Shown here: positions 1 through 5,894 of the stretch, in pieces
How the letters are laid out: each line of letters starts with the position of its first letter
Numbering within the stretch: the stretch's first letter is position 1
Source: Reyranella sp.
Lineage (GTDB): Bacteria > Pseudomonadota > Alphaproteobacteria > Reyranellales > Reyranellaceae
NCBI GenBank assembly: GCA_030681635.1
Contig: JAUXRT010000016.1
Coordinates: 1 to 7,617 of the forward strand
Length of the DNA: 7,617 bases
Reading direction: 5' to 3'
Notes under the pieces: generated by a model
What the model saw: only the letters and a program-made list of their open reading frames with translations
The model's database searches: none
What the model was told of the DNA's origin: nothing
Translations under genes and position numbers: made by a program

Positions 1-1
1 G

Positions 2-481
2 GAAAACCTCGAGGCGTTCCGCAGCCAGTGCCAGGCCAATGGCGAGCAATATGAGACGATCGGCTCGGTGGAAGTGGCCAAGGCGACGCGCGAGGCGCCG
101 AGCCGGATTCCGTTCCTGGTGAAGGATCCGCGCGGCCACGCAGACTTCTACGCGGCCCTGGCGCGACACGATGCCAGGGGCTCGGCCAACACCATGCGCA
201 GTTTTCAGGGTGGCCGGCCCTCGATCTACACTTTGACCGACGCCATCAGGAAAGTCCCGACGCCGACCCTGATCATCTGCGGCGACGAGGACGACAATTG
301 CATCGAGCCCAGCCTGTTCCTGAAGCAGCATTTGCCGGCGGCGGGGCTGACTTTCTTTCCGAAGAGCGGCCACGTTCTCAATCTGGAGGAGCCAGCGCTG
401 TTCAACGAAATGGTGGAGCGTTTCATTGCGCTGGCCGAGGCCGGGAGATGGCCGGTACGGGATCCGAGATCGATGGCTTAA
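2..481 (+). CDS. alpha/beta hydrolase, C-terminal part (5' end outside window)
   Basis: The reading frame is open from the left edge of the window to TAA at 479-481, so the true start lies upstream and 159 residues are visible. A GTG at 68 is merely internal. The end of the protein has the layout of an alpha/beta hydrolase: a strand followed by the acid loop (PTPTLIICGDEDD, near 260-295), and then a strand leading to a Gly-His loop (KSGHVLNLEEP) with the presumed catalytic His at codon 371-373. The SGHxxxxEEP signature is typical of this superfamily. The nucleophile elbow (GxSxG) would be upstream and cannot be seen. The substrate cannot be told from this part; esterase, C-C hydrolase or haloperoxidase-like activities are all possible. 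It converges with metW, with a palindrome cluster between them. Fold assignment is good, specific function unknown. Confidence 0.85.
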   Translation, partial: ENLEAFRSQCQANGEQYETIGSVEVAKATREAPSRIPFLVKDPRGHADFYAALARHDARGSANTMRSFQGGRPSIYTLTDAIRKVPTPTLIICGDEDDNCIEPSLFLKQHLPAAGLTFFPKSGHVLNLEEPALFNEMVERFIALAEAGRWPVRDPRSMA

Positions 482-483
482 AC

Positions 484-594
484 CGTCATTCCGGGGCGAT
501 GCGCAGCATCGAACCTCAGATGTGCAATTGCACATCGGGGAATCTCGAGATTCCGGGTCTGGTCCTTCGGACCATCCAGGAGTGTGACGGTCAC
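484..594. repeat. cluster of five palindromes between convergent genes
   Basis: The gap between the hydrolase stop and the metW stop is almost wholly made of inverted repeats. They are CGATGC-GCA-GCATCG (497-511), the perfect 18-mer GATGTGCAATTGCACATC (519-536), the perfect 16-mer GGAATCTCGAGATTCC (539-554), TGGTCC-TTC-GGACCA (560-574) and GTGAC-G-GTCAC (584-594, reaching the metW stop). The block opens with CCGTCATTCCGGGGCG and ends with GTGTGACGG, giving imperfect inverted ends. From memory, very similar palindromic blocks starting CGTCATTCCGGGGCG are dispersed in Bradyrhizobium genomes. It may also act as a bidirectional terminator, but there is no T-tract. Confidence 0.75.
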
Positions 595-1262
595 TACTTC
601 CCCTTCTCCGCCCTGCTCAACAGGAACACGCCCTGTTCGCCGAACATGTTCCAGAACCACCAGGGCAGGTTGACCCGCAACGGCCGGCCGTACATGTCGA
701 GCGCCACCGCGCGCTCCATCTTGACGTTGATCTCGTCGCACAGCTGCACGAAATCCTTGATGGTGCAGAAATGGATGTTCGGCGTATCGTACCAGGTGGC
801 GGGCAGGTTTTCCGTGCGCGGCATGTGGCCGCCCACCAATAGCTGAATCCGCATTTTCCAGAAGCCGAAATTCGGGAACGAGACGATGGCGCGCCGCCCG
901 ATCCGCAGCAGGTTTTCAAGCACCACGCGCGGCTGCCGCGTCGCCTGCAGCGTCTGCGACAGGATCACATAGTCGAAGGCGTCGTCGGGATAGTTGATCA
1001 GATCCGTGTCGGCGTCGCCCTGCACCACCGCGAGGCCCTTGGCGACGCAGCGATTGACGCCCTCGCGCGAAAGCTCGATGCCGCGCCCGTCGATGCCCCT
1101 TGTCTCCAGGAGCTGCAGCAGGTCGCCCTCGCCACAGCCGACGTCGAGAACCTTGGAGCCGCGCTCGACCATTTCGGCGACCAGCAGATGATCGCCGCGA
1201 TAATGCCCGGTGTCCGGCGCCACCACGCCGGGCAGCGGCAGGGTCTGTTGTTGCATGCTCAC
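594..1262 (-). CDS. metW: methionine biosynthesis protein MetW
   Basis: The product is 222 residues, the usual MetW size. It is a class I SAM-dependent methyltransferase-like fold: motif I KVLDVGCGEG at about residues 37-46, an acidic end of strand 2 (GRGIELS), QGDAD, and FDYVILSQTLQ as motif II-like. The later segment SFPNFGFWKMRIQLLVGGHMP is characteristic of MetW. MetW partners MetX in methionine synthesis and has been reported in other proteobacteria to be needed for full MetX function; a methyl-transfer substrate is not established. The start is GTG at 1262-1260, whose GTGA overlaps the metX stop codon and suggests translational coupling. An in-frame ATG at 1256-1254 is the alternative. 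It is transcribed from the metX promoter and should share the upstream SAM-II control. Confidence 0.93.
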   Translation of the reverse strand: MSMQQQTLPLPGVVAPDTGHYRGDHLLVAEMVERGSKVLDVGCGEGDLLQLLETRGIDGRGIELSREGVNRCVAKGLAVVQGDADTDLINYPDDAFDYVILSQTLQATRQPRVVLENLLRIGRRAIVSFPNFGFWKMRIQLLVGGHMPRTENLPATWYDTPNIHFCTIKDFVQLCDEINVKMERAVALDMYGRPLRVNLPWWFWNMFGEQGVFLLSRAEKGK

Positions 1263-2452
1263 GTCAGCCCTCGTGCTTTGCCCGCGGATTGCAGGAACGC
1301 CCGTGCGATGTCGAAGAATTCCGGCACGTCGAGCAGGAAGGCATCGTGGCCGCGATCGGTCTCGATTTCGGCGAACGACACCCGCGCGCTGGAAGCATTC
1401 AGCGCATGTACCAGCGCACGCGATTCCGCTGTGGGGAACAGCCAGTCTGACGTGAACGACACCACGCAGAACCTGGTCTGGATGCCGCGAAACGCCTGCG
1501 CCAGCACGCCGTCATGATCGGCGGCGATGTCGAAATAATCCATCGACCGCGTCAGATAGAGATAGGAGTTGGCGTCGAACCGCTCGACAAAGGACGAGCC
1601 CTGATAGCGCAGATAACTCTCGACCTGGAAGTCGGCGTCGAACGAGAAGGTCGGCAGATCGCGGTCCTGCATCCGCCGCCCGAACTTGCGATGCAGCGCT
1701 GCGTCGGAGAGATAGGTGATATGCGCGGCCATCCGCGCCACGCCGAGGCCGCGATGCGGGTGGGTGCCCTGCTCGAAATAGCGGCCATGGTGCCATTCCG
1801 GATCGGCCATCACGGCCTGCCGGCCGAGTTCGTGGAAGGCGATGTTCTGCGCCGAATGCCGCGTGCTGCAGGCGATCGCCAATGTCGAGAACACCCGTTT
1901 CGGATAGGCCGCCGTCCACTGCAGCGCCTGCATGCCGCCCATCGAGCCGCCGACCACGCAGAACAGCGTGTCGATGCCGAGGCGATCGATCAGCATGGTC
2001 TGCGCGCGCACCATGTCGGGAAGGGTGATGATCGGAAAATCCAGCCCCCATACCTTGCCGGTTGCGGGATTGGTCGAGGCCGGGCCGGTCGAACCCATGC
2101 AGCCGCCGATCACGTTGGAGCAGATGATGAAATATTTGTCGGTATCGAGCGGACGGCCGGGTCCGACCATGGTCTCCCACCAGCCGGACTTGCCGGTCAT
2201 CGGATGCACATTGGCGACATGCTGATCGCCGGTCAGCGCGTGGCAGACCAGAATGGCGTTGGACCTGTCGGCATTGAGTTCGCCATAGGTCTGGTAGGCG
2301 ATCTGGAACGGCGAAAGATCGATGCCGCAATCGAGCTTCAACGGCTGGTCCGCGCCGAACGCCGCCAGCAGCGAGGTGGGCCGATCCGCCTCGTGCGCGC
2401 GCTCTTCGCCATGGACAGGGGGACTTGGTATCGACTGCAGATTGACCATCAT
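1259..2452 (-). CDS. metX: homoserine O-acyltransferase MetX
   Basis: This enzyme makes O-acetyl- (or O-succinyl-) L-homoserine from homoserine and acyl-CoA, the entry step of methionine synthesis in the cytoplasm. The 397-residue alpha/beta hydrolase-type protein has the nucleophile elbow GGSMGG with Ser170, Asp336 in SDWLFP and His369 in DRGHDAF, which complete the triad. Family signatures include HALTGDQHV (71-79), SGWWETMVGPGRPLDT and SNVIGGCMGSTGP. Length and motifs fit MetX. Which acyl-CoA is used cannot be decided by eye, since the family has switched specificity repeatedly. Two tandem ATGs, at 2452-2450 and 2449-2447, follow the purine-rich GGGGAGGG; the second is better spaced and would give 396 residues. 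An upstream GTG at 2536 would extend through the terminator hairpin and is rejected. The gene is led by a SAM-II riboswitch and overlaps metW by four bases. Confidence 0.96.
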   Translation of the reverse strand: MMVNLQSIPSPPVHGEERAHEADRPTSLLAAFGADQPLKLDCGIDLSPFQIAYQTYGELNADRSNAILVCHALTGDQHVANVHPMTGKSGWWETMVGPGRPLDTDKYFIICSNVIGGCMGSTGPASTNPATGKVWGLDFPIITLPDMVRAQTMLIDRLGIDTLFCVVGGSMGGMQALQWTAAYPKRVFSTLAIACSTRHSAQNIAFHELGRQAVMADPEWHHGRYFEQGTHPHRGLGVARMAAHITYLSDAALHRKFGRRMQDRDLPTFSFDADFQVESYLRYQGSSFVERFDANSYLYLTRSMDYFDIAADHDGVLAQAFRGIQTRFCVVSFTSDWLFPTAESRALVHALNASSARVSFAEIETDRGHDAFLLDVPEFFDIARAFLQSAGKARGLT

Positions 2453-2454
2453 GA

Positions 2455-2462
2455 CCCTCCCC
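2455..2462 (-). promoter_or_regulatory. ribosome binding site of metX
   Basis: On the minus strand GGGGAGGG lies 2 nt before the first ATG (2452) and 5 nt before the second (2449), which favours the second. Just upstream, GGTGG (2481-2477) and CCACC (2468-2464) can form a small hairpin next to the site. Confidence 0.75.
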
Positions 2463-2497
2463 GGGTGGCTTCGAGACCACCACGGAAAACAGGCCAT

Positions 2498-2531
2498 AAA
2501 AAAACCCGGCCTGAACATAGGTTCGACCGGG
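2498..2531 (-). terminator. intrinsic terminator (attenuator) in the metX leader
   Basis: Read on the minus strand, CCCGGTCGAAC (2531-2521) pairs with GTTC-A-GGCCGGG (2517-2505) around a CTAT loop, with one bulged A and one G-U pair, followed at once by seven T (2504-2498). A strong GC stem with a T-tract between the aptamer and the metX start is a rho-independent terminator. Its 3' arm repeats the CAGGCCGGG of the aptamer tail, so the 5' arm has two alternative partners. Confidence 0.85.
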
Positions 2532-2542
2532 ATCACGCGTGT

Positions 2543-2604
2543 CCCCGGCCTGTTTAGCGAATTGTTTAACGTGGCTGCAAGCCGGCCGGCTCAAATGACC
2601 ACGG
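2543..2604 (-). promoter_or_regulatory. SAM-II riboswitch aptamer upstream of metX
   Basis: On the minus strand the order is CGTGG (2603-2599), a loop beginning TCATTTGA and containing CCGGCCGGCTTGCAG, CCACG (2574-2570), TTAAACAATTC, GCTAAA (2558-2553) and CAGGCCGGGG (2552-2543). This is the SAM-II (metA motif) H-type pseudoknot layout: a short P1, an AUUU-containing loop, the conserved GCUAAA, and a purine-rich tail whose GGCCGG can pair back with CCGGCC in the loop. The family binds S-adenosylmethionine and represses methionine genes, mostly in alphaproteobacteria. Position, strand and the gene it leads all fit. The predicted transcription start lies just 5' of P1. Confidence 0.93.
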
Positions 2605-2613
2605 AATGGGATA

Positions 2614-2642
2614 GAGTTAGTCCGAAACGGGCCTTTCGTCAA
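2614..2642 (-). promoter_or_regulatory. candidate sigma-70-type promoter of metX-metW
   Basis: The minus strand has CTTGACG with TTGACG at 2642-2637, a 17-nt spacer, and TAACTC at 2619-2614 as a weak -10 box. Transcription would begin near 2607, a few bases before the first pairing base of the SAM-II aptamer. The agreement of spacing and aptamer position supports the call; the -10 match is poor. Confidence 0.5.
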
Positions 2643-2671
2643 GGCTGAGCCCTGGTGAACAGGGCAAGAAC

Positions 2672-2716
2672 CCTCATGGTGAGGAGGCGCTCTTGCGCCG
2701 TCTCGAACCATGGAGG
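2672..2716. repeat. palindromic intergenic repeat, copy 1
   Basis: The core is GGCGC-TCTT-GCGCC (2686-2699). CATGGT (2675-2680) pairs with ACCATG (2707-2712), GAG (2681-2683) with CTC (2702-2704), and CCT with AGG at the ends around one bulged G. The motifs CCTCATGGTGAGGAG and GTCTCGAACCATG are, from memory, hallmarks of a dispersed Bradyrhizobium repeat. Confidence 0.65.
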
Positions 2717-2728
2717 AGAACAAGATCC

Positions 2729-2774
2729 CATCCTTCGAGACGCGGTGAAGACGCCGCTCCCCAAGGGTGAGGGC
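2729..2774. repeat. palindromic intergenic repeat, copy 2 (inverted)
   Basis: Read on the minus strand this has the same layout as the neighbouring copy: a CCCTCACCCTT start, a GGGGAGCGGCG half-core, and GCGTCTCGAAGGATGG at the end. The GTCTCGAA motif is shared with copy 1, but the outer bases have diverged (GGATG instead of CCATG). The two copies lie tail to tail, about 12 bp apart, between the metX promoter and the chorismate mutase gene. Confidence 0.55.
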
Positions 2775-2776
2775 AT

Positions 2777-2792
2777 CGTTGTTGCAACAACG
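2777..2792. promoter_or_regulatory. 16-bp perfect palindrome upstream of chorismate mutase
   Basis: CGTTGTTGCAACAACG is a perfect 16-base palindrome with no loop, ending 37 bp before the chorismate mutase ATG. Its loop-free symmetry suits a dimeric DNA-binding protein better than a terminator. It lies outside the two neighbouring repeats. A very weak promoter (TTGCAA at 2782, TTTCTG at 2805) could overlap it. Operator function is inference. Confidence 0.35.
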
Positions 2793-2829
2793 TCGAACTC
2801 GAAATTTCTGTCTTCGCCAGGTTTCCCGC

Positions 2830-3681
2830 ATGCCCAAACCGCCCCCTGCTCCGCCTTCGCTCGAGGTCCTGCGCCAGGAGATCGACAGCATCGACGAACA
2901 GGTCCACCGCCTGCTGATGGCGCGCGGCGACATCATCGACCGGCTGATCCAGGTCAAGCAGACCCAGGAGGTCGGCTCGGCGTTTCGCCCGGCGCGCGAG
3001 GCCGCGATGATGCGGCGTCTGGTCGAGCGCCACCGCGGCATCCTGCCGATCGACACCATCGAGAGCATCTGGCGCGTCATCATCTCGACCTTCACTTACG
3101 TGCAGGCGCCGTTCTCTGTGCATGCGGATGTTTCCATCGGCGAATCCGCGATGCGGGATTCGGCGCGGTTTCATTTCGGATTCGTCGTGCCCTATGTCTC
3201 GCATTTCAGCGCGCAGGCCGCGGTCGAGGCGACGGCCCGGTCGAAGGGCGATCTGGCGCTGGTGCCGGCCGCGTCCAGCCGCACGCCCTGGTGGATCGCG
3301 CTGGAGGCCGAGGGCGCGCCGAAGATCATCGCGCGGCTGCCGTTCCTTGAACGCGCCGACCATCCGGCGGCATTGCCGGTATTCGTGGTGTCGCGGGTCG
3401 CCGACAGCGCCATGGTGACCGAGGTGGAAACCTGGAGCGTGCGGGTCTCCGGCTGGAATGCGGAAACCGCGCGCGCACTGTCGCCGCTGGCCGACATCGT
3501 CGCGGTGCCGGACACCGCCTTCGACGGTGCGGCACTTCTGGTGTCGATTACCGGCGCGGGAAGCCTGGAAAAGATCAGGACCGCCCTGATCGAGGCCGGC
3601 GCCTCGGTGCGCTCCCAGGCTCTCGTCGGCAGCCATGCAACGCGCTATACGGTGGCCCCGAACGGGGCGACCCGGCCCTGA
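2830..3681 (+). CDS. AroQ-type chorismate mutase with degenerate prephenate dehydratase-like C-terminal region
   Basis: The protein has 283 residues. Residues 11-93 form an AroQ chorismate mutase domain, converting chorismate to prephenate. Residues matching the known active site can be seen: Arg15, Arg32, Lys43 and Arg56-Glu57 (helix LRQEIDSIDEQVHRLL, then QVKQTQ, then RPAREAAMM). About 190 residues follow. They loosely resemble the dehydratase and ACT parts of bifunctional P-proteins: KGDLALVPAASS recalls the dehydratase ADYxVVPIENS, LPVFVVSR sits where P-proteins have TRFxVx, and a final ACT-like stretch has SITGAGSLEKIRTALIEAGASV. The catalytic Thr-Arg of TRF is absent and the region is short, so dehydratase activity is doubtful. 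The start is ATG 2830, close to the domain; an upstream frame to 2767 runs into the palindrome. It is 39 bp from hisC and probably in one operon with hisC-tyrC. It is sometimes named pheA or aroQ in related genomes. Confidence 0.88.
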   Translation: MPKPPPAPPSLEVLRQEIDSIDEQVHRLLMARGDIIDRLIQVKQTQEVGSAFRPAREAAMMRRLVERHRGILPIDTIESIWRVIISTFTYVQAPFSVHADVSIGESAMRDSARFHFGFVVPYVSHFSAQAAVEATARSKGDLALVPAASSRTPWWIALEAEGAPKIIARLPFLERADHPAALPVFVVSRVADSAMVTEVETWSVRVSGWNAETARALSPLADIVAVPDTAFDGAALLVSITGAGSLEKIRTALIEAGASVRSQALVGSHATRYTVAPNGATRP

Positions 3682-3720
3682 AACAAGCACCAATAGCCGC
3701 CCGATAATCCGGAGTTGAAG

Positions 3721-4818
3721 ATGTCCCGCCCCGTGCCGAATCCCGGCATTCTCGAAATCGCGCCCTACACGCCGGGCAAGAGCCCGGTGCCCGAGCCGGG
3801 CCGCAAGGTGTTCAAGCTGTCGGCCAACGAGACCCCGCTCGGGCCCTCGCCGAAGGCGATCGCGGCCTACAGGAATGCCGCGGGTCATCTGGAGGACTAT
3901 CCGGAAGGCACCTCTCGCGTGCTGCGCGAAGCGATCGGCCGCGCCTTTGGGCTCGACCCCGACCGCATCATCTGCGGCGCCGGCTCCGACGAAATCCTCA
4001 ATCTGCTGGCGCACACCTATCTTTCCCATGGCGACGAGGCCATCTCCACCACCCACGGCTTTCTTGTGTATCCGATCGCGACGATGGCGAGCGGCGCCAT
4101 CAACGTGGTCGCGCCGGAGAAGGATTTTACGGCCGACGTCGACGCGATCCTGGCGCGGGTCTCGCCCCGCACCAAGCTGGTGTGGCTCGCCAATCCTAAC
4201 AACCCGACCGGGACCTATTTGCCGTTCGACGAGGTCAAGCGGCTGCGCGCCGGGCTGCCTCCGCATGTGCTGCTGGTGCTCGACGCCGCCTATTCCGATT
4301 ACGTCTCGCGCAACGATTACGAGATCGGCATCGAGCTGGTGGCGACCACCGAGAACACGGTGATGACCCATACGTTCTCGAAGATTCACGGCCTCGCCTC
4401 CCTGCGGATCGGCTGGATGTTCGGCCCGGCCAATATCGTCGATGCGGTCAATCGCATCCGCGGGCCGTTCAACGTCTCGACGCCGGCAATGCTGGCGGCG
4501 GTGGCGGCGATCGAGGACACCGCGCATATCCAGATGTCGAAGGCGCACACCGAGAAATGGCGCGACTGGCTGACGGATGAGGTGACGAAACTCGGCTTCA
4601 AGGTGACGCCGAGCGTGGCGAACTTCATCCTGATCCATTTCCCGCAGGAGAAGGGCCAAACCGCCGCCGACGCCGATGCGTTCCTCACCAGGCGCGGCCT
4701 GGTGTTGCGCGGCCTGCCCAATTACGGCTTGCCGCATGCGTTGCGCCTGACCGTCGGCACCGAAGAGGCCAACCGGCTGGTGGTTGACGGCTTGCGCGAT
4801 TTCGTGGCGCGCAAGTGA
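3721..4818 (+). CDS. hisC: histidinol-phosphate / aromatic aminotransferase HisC
   Basis: This PLP-dependent class I/II aminotransferase of 365 residues converts imidazole acetol phosphate and glutamate to histidinol phosphate. Hallmarks: KLSANETPLGPSPKA near the N-terminus, GAGSDEIL (86-93) for phosphate binding, NPNNPTG (158-164), LDAAYSDY (187-194), the PLP lysine Lys221 in THTFSKIHGLASLRIGW, and the downstream Arg229. ATG 3721 is preceded by GGAG at 3711-3714 with a 6-nt gap; a TTG two codons earlier is less likely. It lies between chorismate mutase and tyrC and overlaps tyrC by GTGA. In Zymomonas a hisC homologue is linked to tyrC and its enzyme also transaminates aromatic substrates, so here the enzyme probably serves tyrosine/phenylalanine synthesis as well as histidine. 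The dual role is inference from the context. Confidence 0.95.
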   Translation: MSRPVPNPGILEIAPYTPGKSPVPEPGRKVFKLSANETPLGPSPKAIAAYRNAAGHLEDYPEGTSRVLREAIGRAFGLDPDRIICGAGSDEILNLLAHTYLSHGDEAISTTHGFLVYPIATMASGAINVVAPEKDFTADVDAILARVSPRTKLVWLANPNNPTGTYLPFDEVKRLRAGLPPHVLLVLDAAYSDYVSRNDYEIGIELVATTENTVMTHTFSKIHGLASLRIGWMFGPANIVDAVNRIRGPFNVSTPAMLAAVAAIEDTAHIQMSKAHTEKWRDWLTDEVTKLGFKVTPSVANFILIHFPQEKGQTAADADAFLTRRGLVLRGLPNYGLPHALRLTVGTEEANRLVVDGLRDFVARK

Positions 4819-5756
4819 GCGCCGCACCATTGTTCAACAAGATCGCGCTGATCGGCTTCGGGCTGATCGGCGGCTCGATCGCGCGCGCCGCGCGGGCGCA
4901 GGGACTGGCGGGAGAAATCGTCGCCACCGCGCGCTCGGCCAGGACCCGCGCGCGGGTCGAGGAACTCGGCATCGTCGACCGCGTGGTCGAAACCAATGCC
5001 GAGGCGGTCAAGGACGCCGATCTCGTCATCCTCTGCATTCCCGTCGGCGCCTGCGGCCCGGTCGCGCAGGAGATCGCCGCCCATCTCAAACCGGGTGCTG
5101 TTGTCTCCGATGTCGGCTCGGTCAAGGGCGCGATCGTGCGCGACATGGCGCCGTATCTGCCTGACGGTGTGCACTTCGTGCCGGCCCATCCGGTCGCCGG
5201 CACCGAGCATTCCGGTCCGGATTCCGGCTTTGCCGAGCTGTTCATCAACCGCTGGTGTATCCTCACCCCGCCTGAAGGTGTCGACCCCGAAGCGGTCGAG
5301 CGGCTGCGCGCGTTCTGGGCCGGACTCGGCGCCAAGGTCGAGATCATGACTCCCGACCATCATGACCTCGTGCTCGCCATCACCAGCCATCTGCCGCATC
5401 TGATCGCCTACACCATCGTCGGCACCGCGGACGAGCTGGCGCAGGTCACCTCCTCCGAAGTGATAAAATTCTCCGCCGGCGGCTTTCGCGACTTCACCCG
5501 CATCGCCGCCTCCGATCCGACGATGTGGCGCGACGTGTTCCTCGCCAACAAGGAGGCCGTGCTGGAAATGCTCGGCACCTTCAACGAGGACCTGTCAAAA
5601 CTTACCCGCGCCATCCGCCGCAATGACGGCGAGGCGCTGTTCGAGCATTTTTCCCGCACCCGCGCCATCCGCCGCGGCATCGTCGAGATCGGCCAGGATT
5701 CGGCCGCGCCGGATTTCGGCCGCCCGCATGCGCAACTGAGCAAGAAGGCGGAGTAG
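4815..5756 (+). CDS. tyrC: prephenate/arogenate (cyclohexadienyl) dehydrogenase TyrC
   Basis: This 313-residue TyrA-family enzyme oxidatively decarboxylates prephenate and/or arogenate on the way to tyrosine. The N-terminal Rossmann domain has IGFGLIGGS (13-21), followed by VILCIPVG (71-78) and SDVGSVKG (98-105). The catalytic-region HPVAGTEHSG (125-134) contains the conserved His125, and the C-terminal helical dimerisation domain includes HHDLVLAITSHLPHLIAY. After strand 2 the sequence is ATARSARTRAR, with no acidic residue to hold the NAD ribose, which hints at use of NADP or of both cofactors (inference). The start is GTG 4815, whose GTGA overlaps the hisC stop, so the two genes are probably translationally coupled. 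There is no ACT domain, so the feedback-inhibition domain seen in some family members is absent. It ends at TAG 5754-5756, 10 bp before a strong hairpin. Confidence 0.95.
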   Translation: MSAAPLFNKIALIGFGLIGGSIARAARAQGLAGEIVATARSARTRARVEELGIVDRVVETNAEAVKDADLVILCIPVGACGPVAQEIAAHLKPGAVVSDVGSVKGAIVRDMAPYLPDGVHFVPAHPVAGTEHSGPDSGFAELFINRWCILTPPEGVDPEAVERLRAFWAGLGAKVEIMTPDHHDLVLAITSHLPHLIAYTIVGTADELAQVTSSEVIKFSAGGFRDFTRIAASDPTMWRDVFLANKEAVLEMLGTFNEDLSKLTRAIRRNDGEALFEHFSRTRAIRRGIVEIGQDSAAPDFGRPHAQLSKKAE

Positions 5757-5763
5757 CTCTCTG

Positions 5764-5894
5764 GTCGTTCCCGCGAACGCGGGAACCCGTACGGCGTGTT
5801 ATCGAAATGGTAGACGTTGCGAGAGGGCTTGTTGAACCACCGCGCCATTGCGTCGGGCGACCGGGGTTATGGGTCGCTGCATCGCAGGGACGAC
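5764..5894. repeat. MITE-like/palindromic intergenic element of about 131 bp with a hairpin at each end
   Basis: The element starts GTCGTTCCC and ends GGGACGAC, so its termini are near-inverted copies. The left end folds as GTTCCCGCG-AA-CGCGGGAAC (5767-5786), and the right end has CTGC-ATC-GCAG (5877-5887) inside a GGGTTATGGGTC context. From memory, elements beginning GTTCCCGCGAACGCGGGAACCC and ending in GGGACGACG are dispersed between genes in Bradyrhizobium. Here the left hairpin stands 10 bp after tyrC and may stop its transcript, though no T-tract follows. No protein-coding gene is seen inside. Confidence 0.65.

Noticed and set aside
2453..2536. GTG-initiated N-terminal extension of metX
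   Set aside because: It would translate the intrinsic terminator; the strong SD and ATG-ATG at 2452-2447 fit the family N-terminus.
1514..2557. 347-residue open frame on the plus strand opposite metX
   Set aside because: Antisense to a clear MetX with catalytic triad; Arg/Gly/His-rich and without motifs.
2767..2829. Upstream extension of chorismate mutase
   Set aside because: It reads through the 16-bp palindrome and repeat edge, and the AroQ domain begins soon after ATG 2830.
1512..3095. 527-residue open frame on the minus strand overlapping metX and its leader
   Set aside because: It is a frame-shifted reading of metX that runs through the riboswitch and repeats; low-complexity Arg-rich product.
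2674..4830. 718-residue open frame on the minus strand opposite chorismate mutase and hisC
   Set aside because: Very rich in Arg, His, Gly and Asp with no family motif, and exactly antisense to two well-recognised genes; a typical GC-rich shadow frame.
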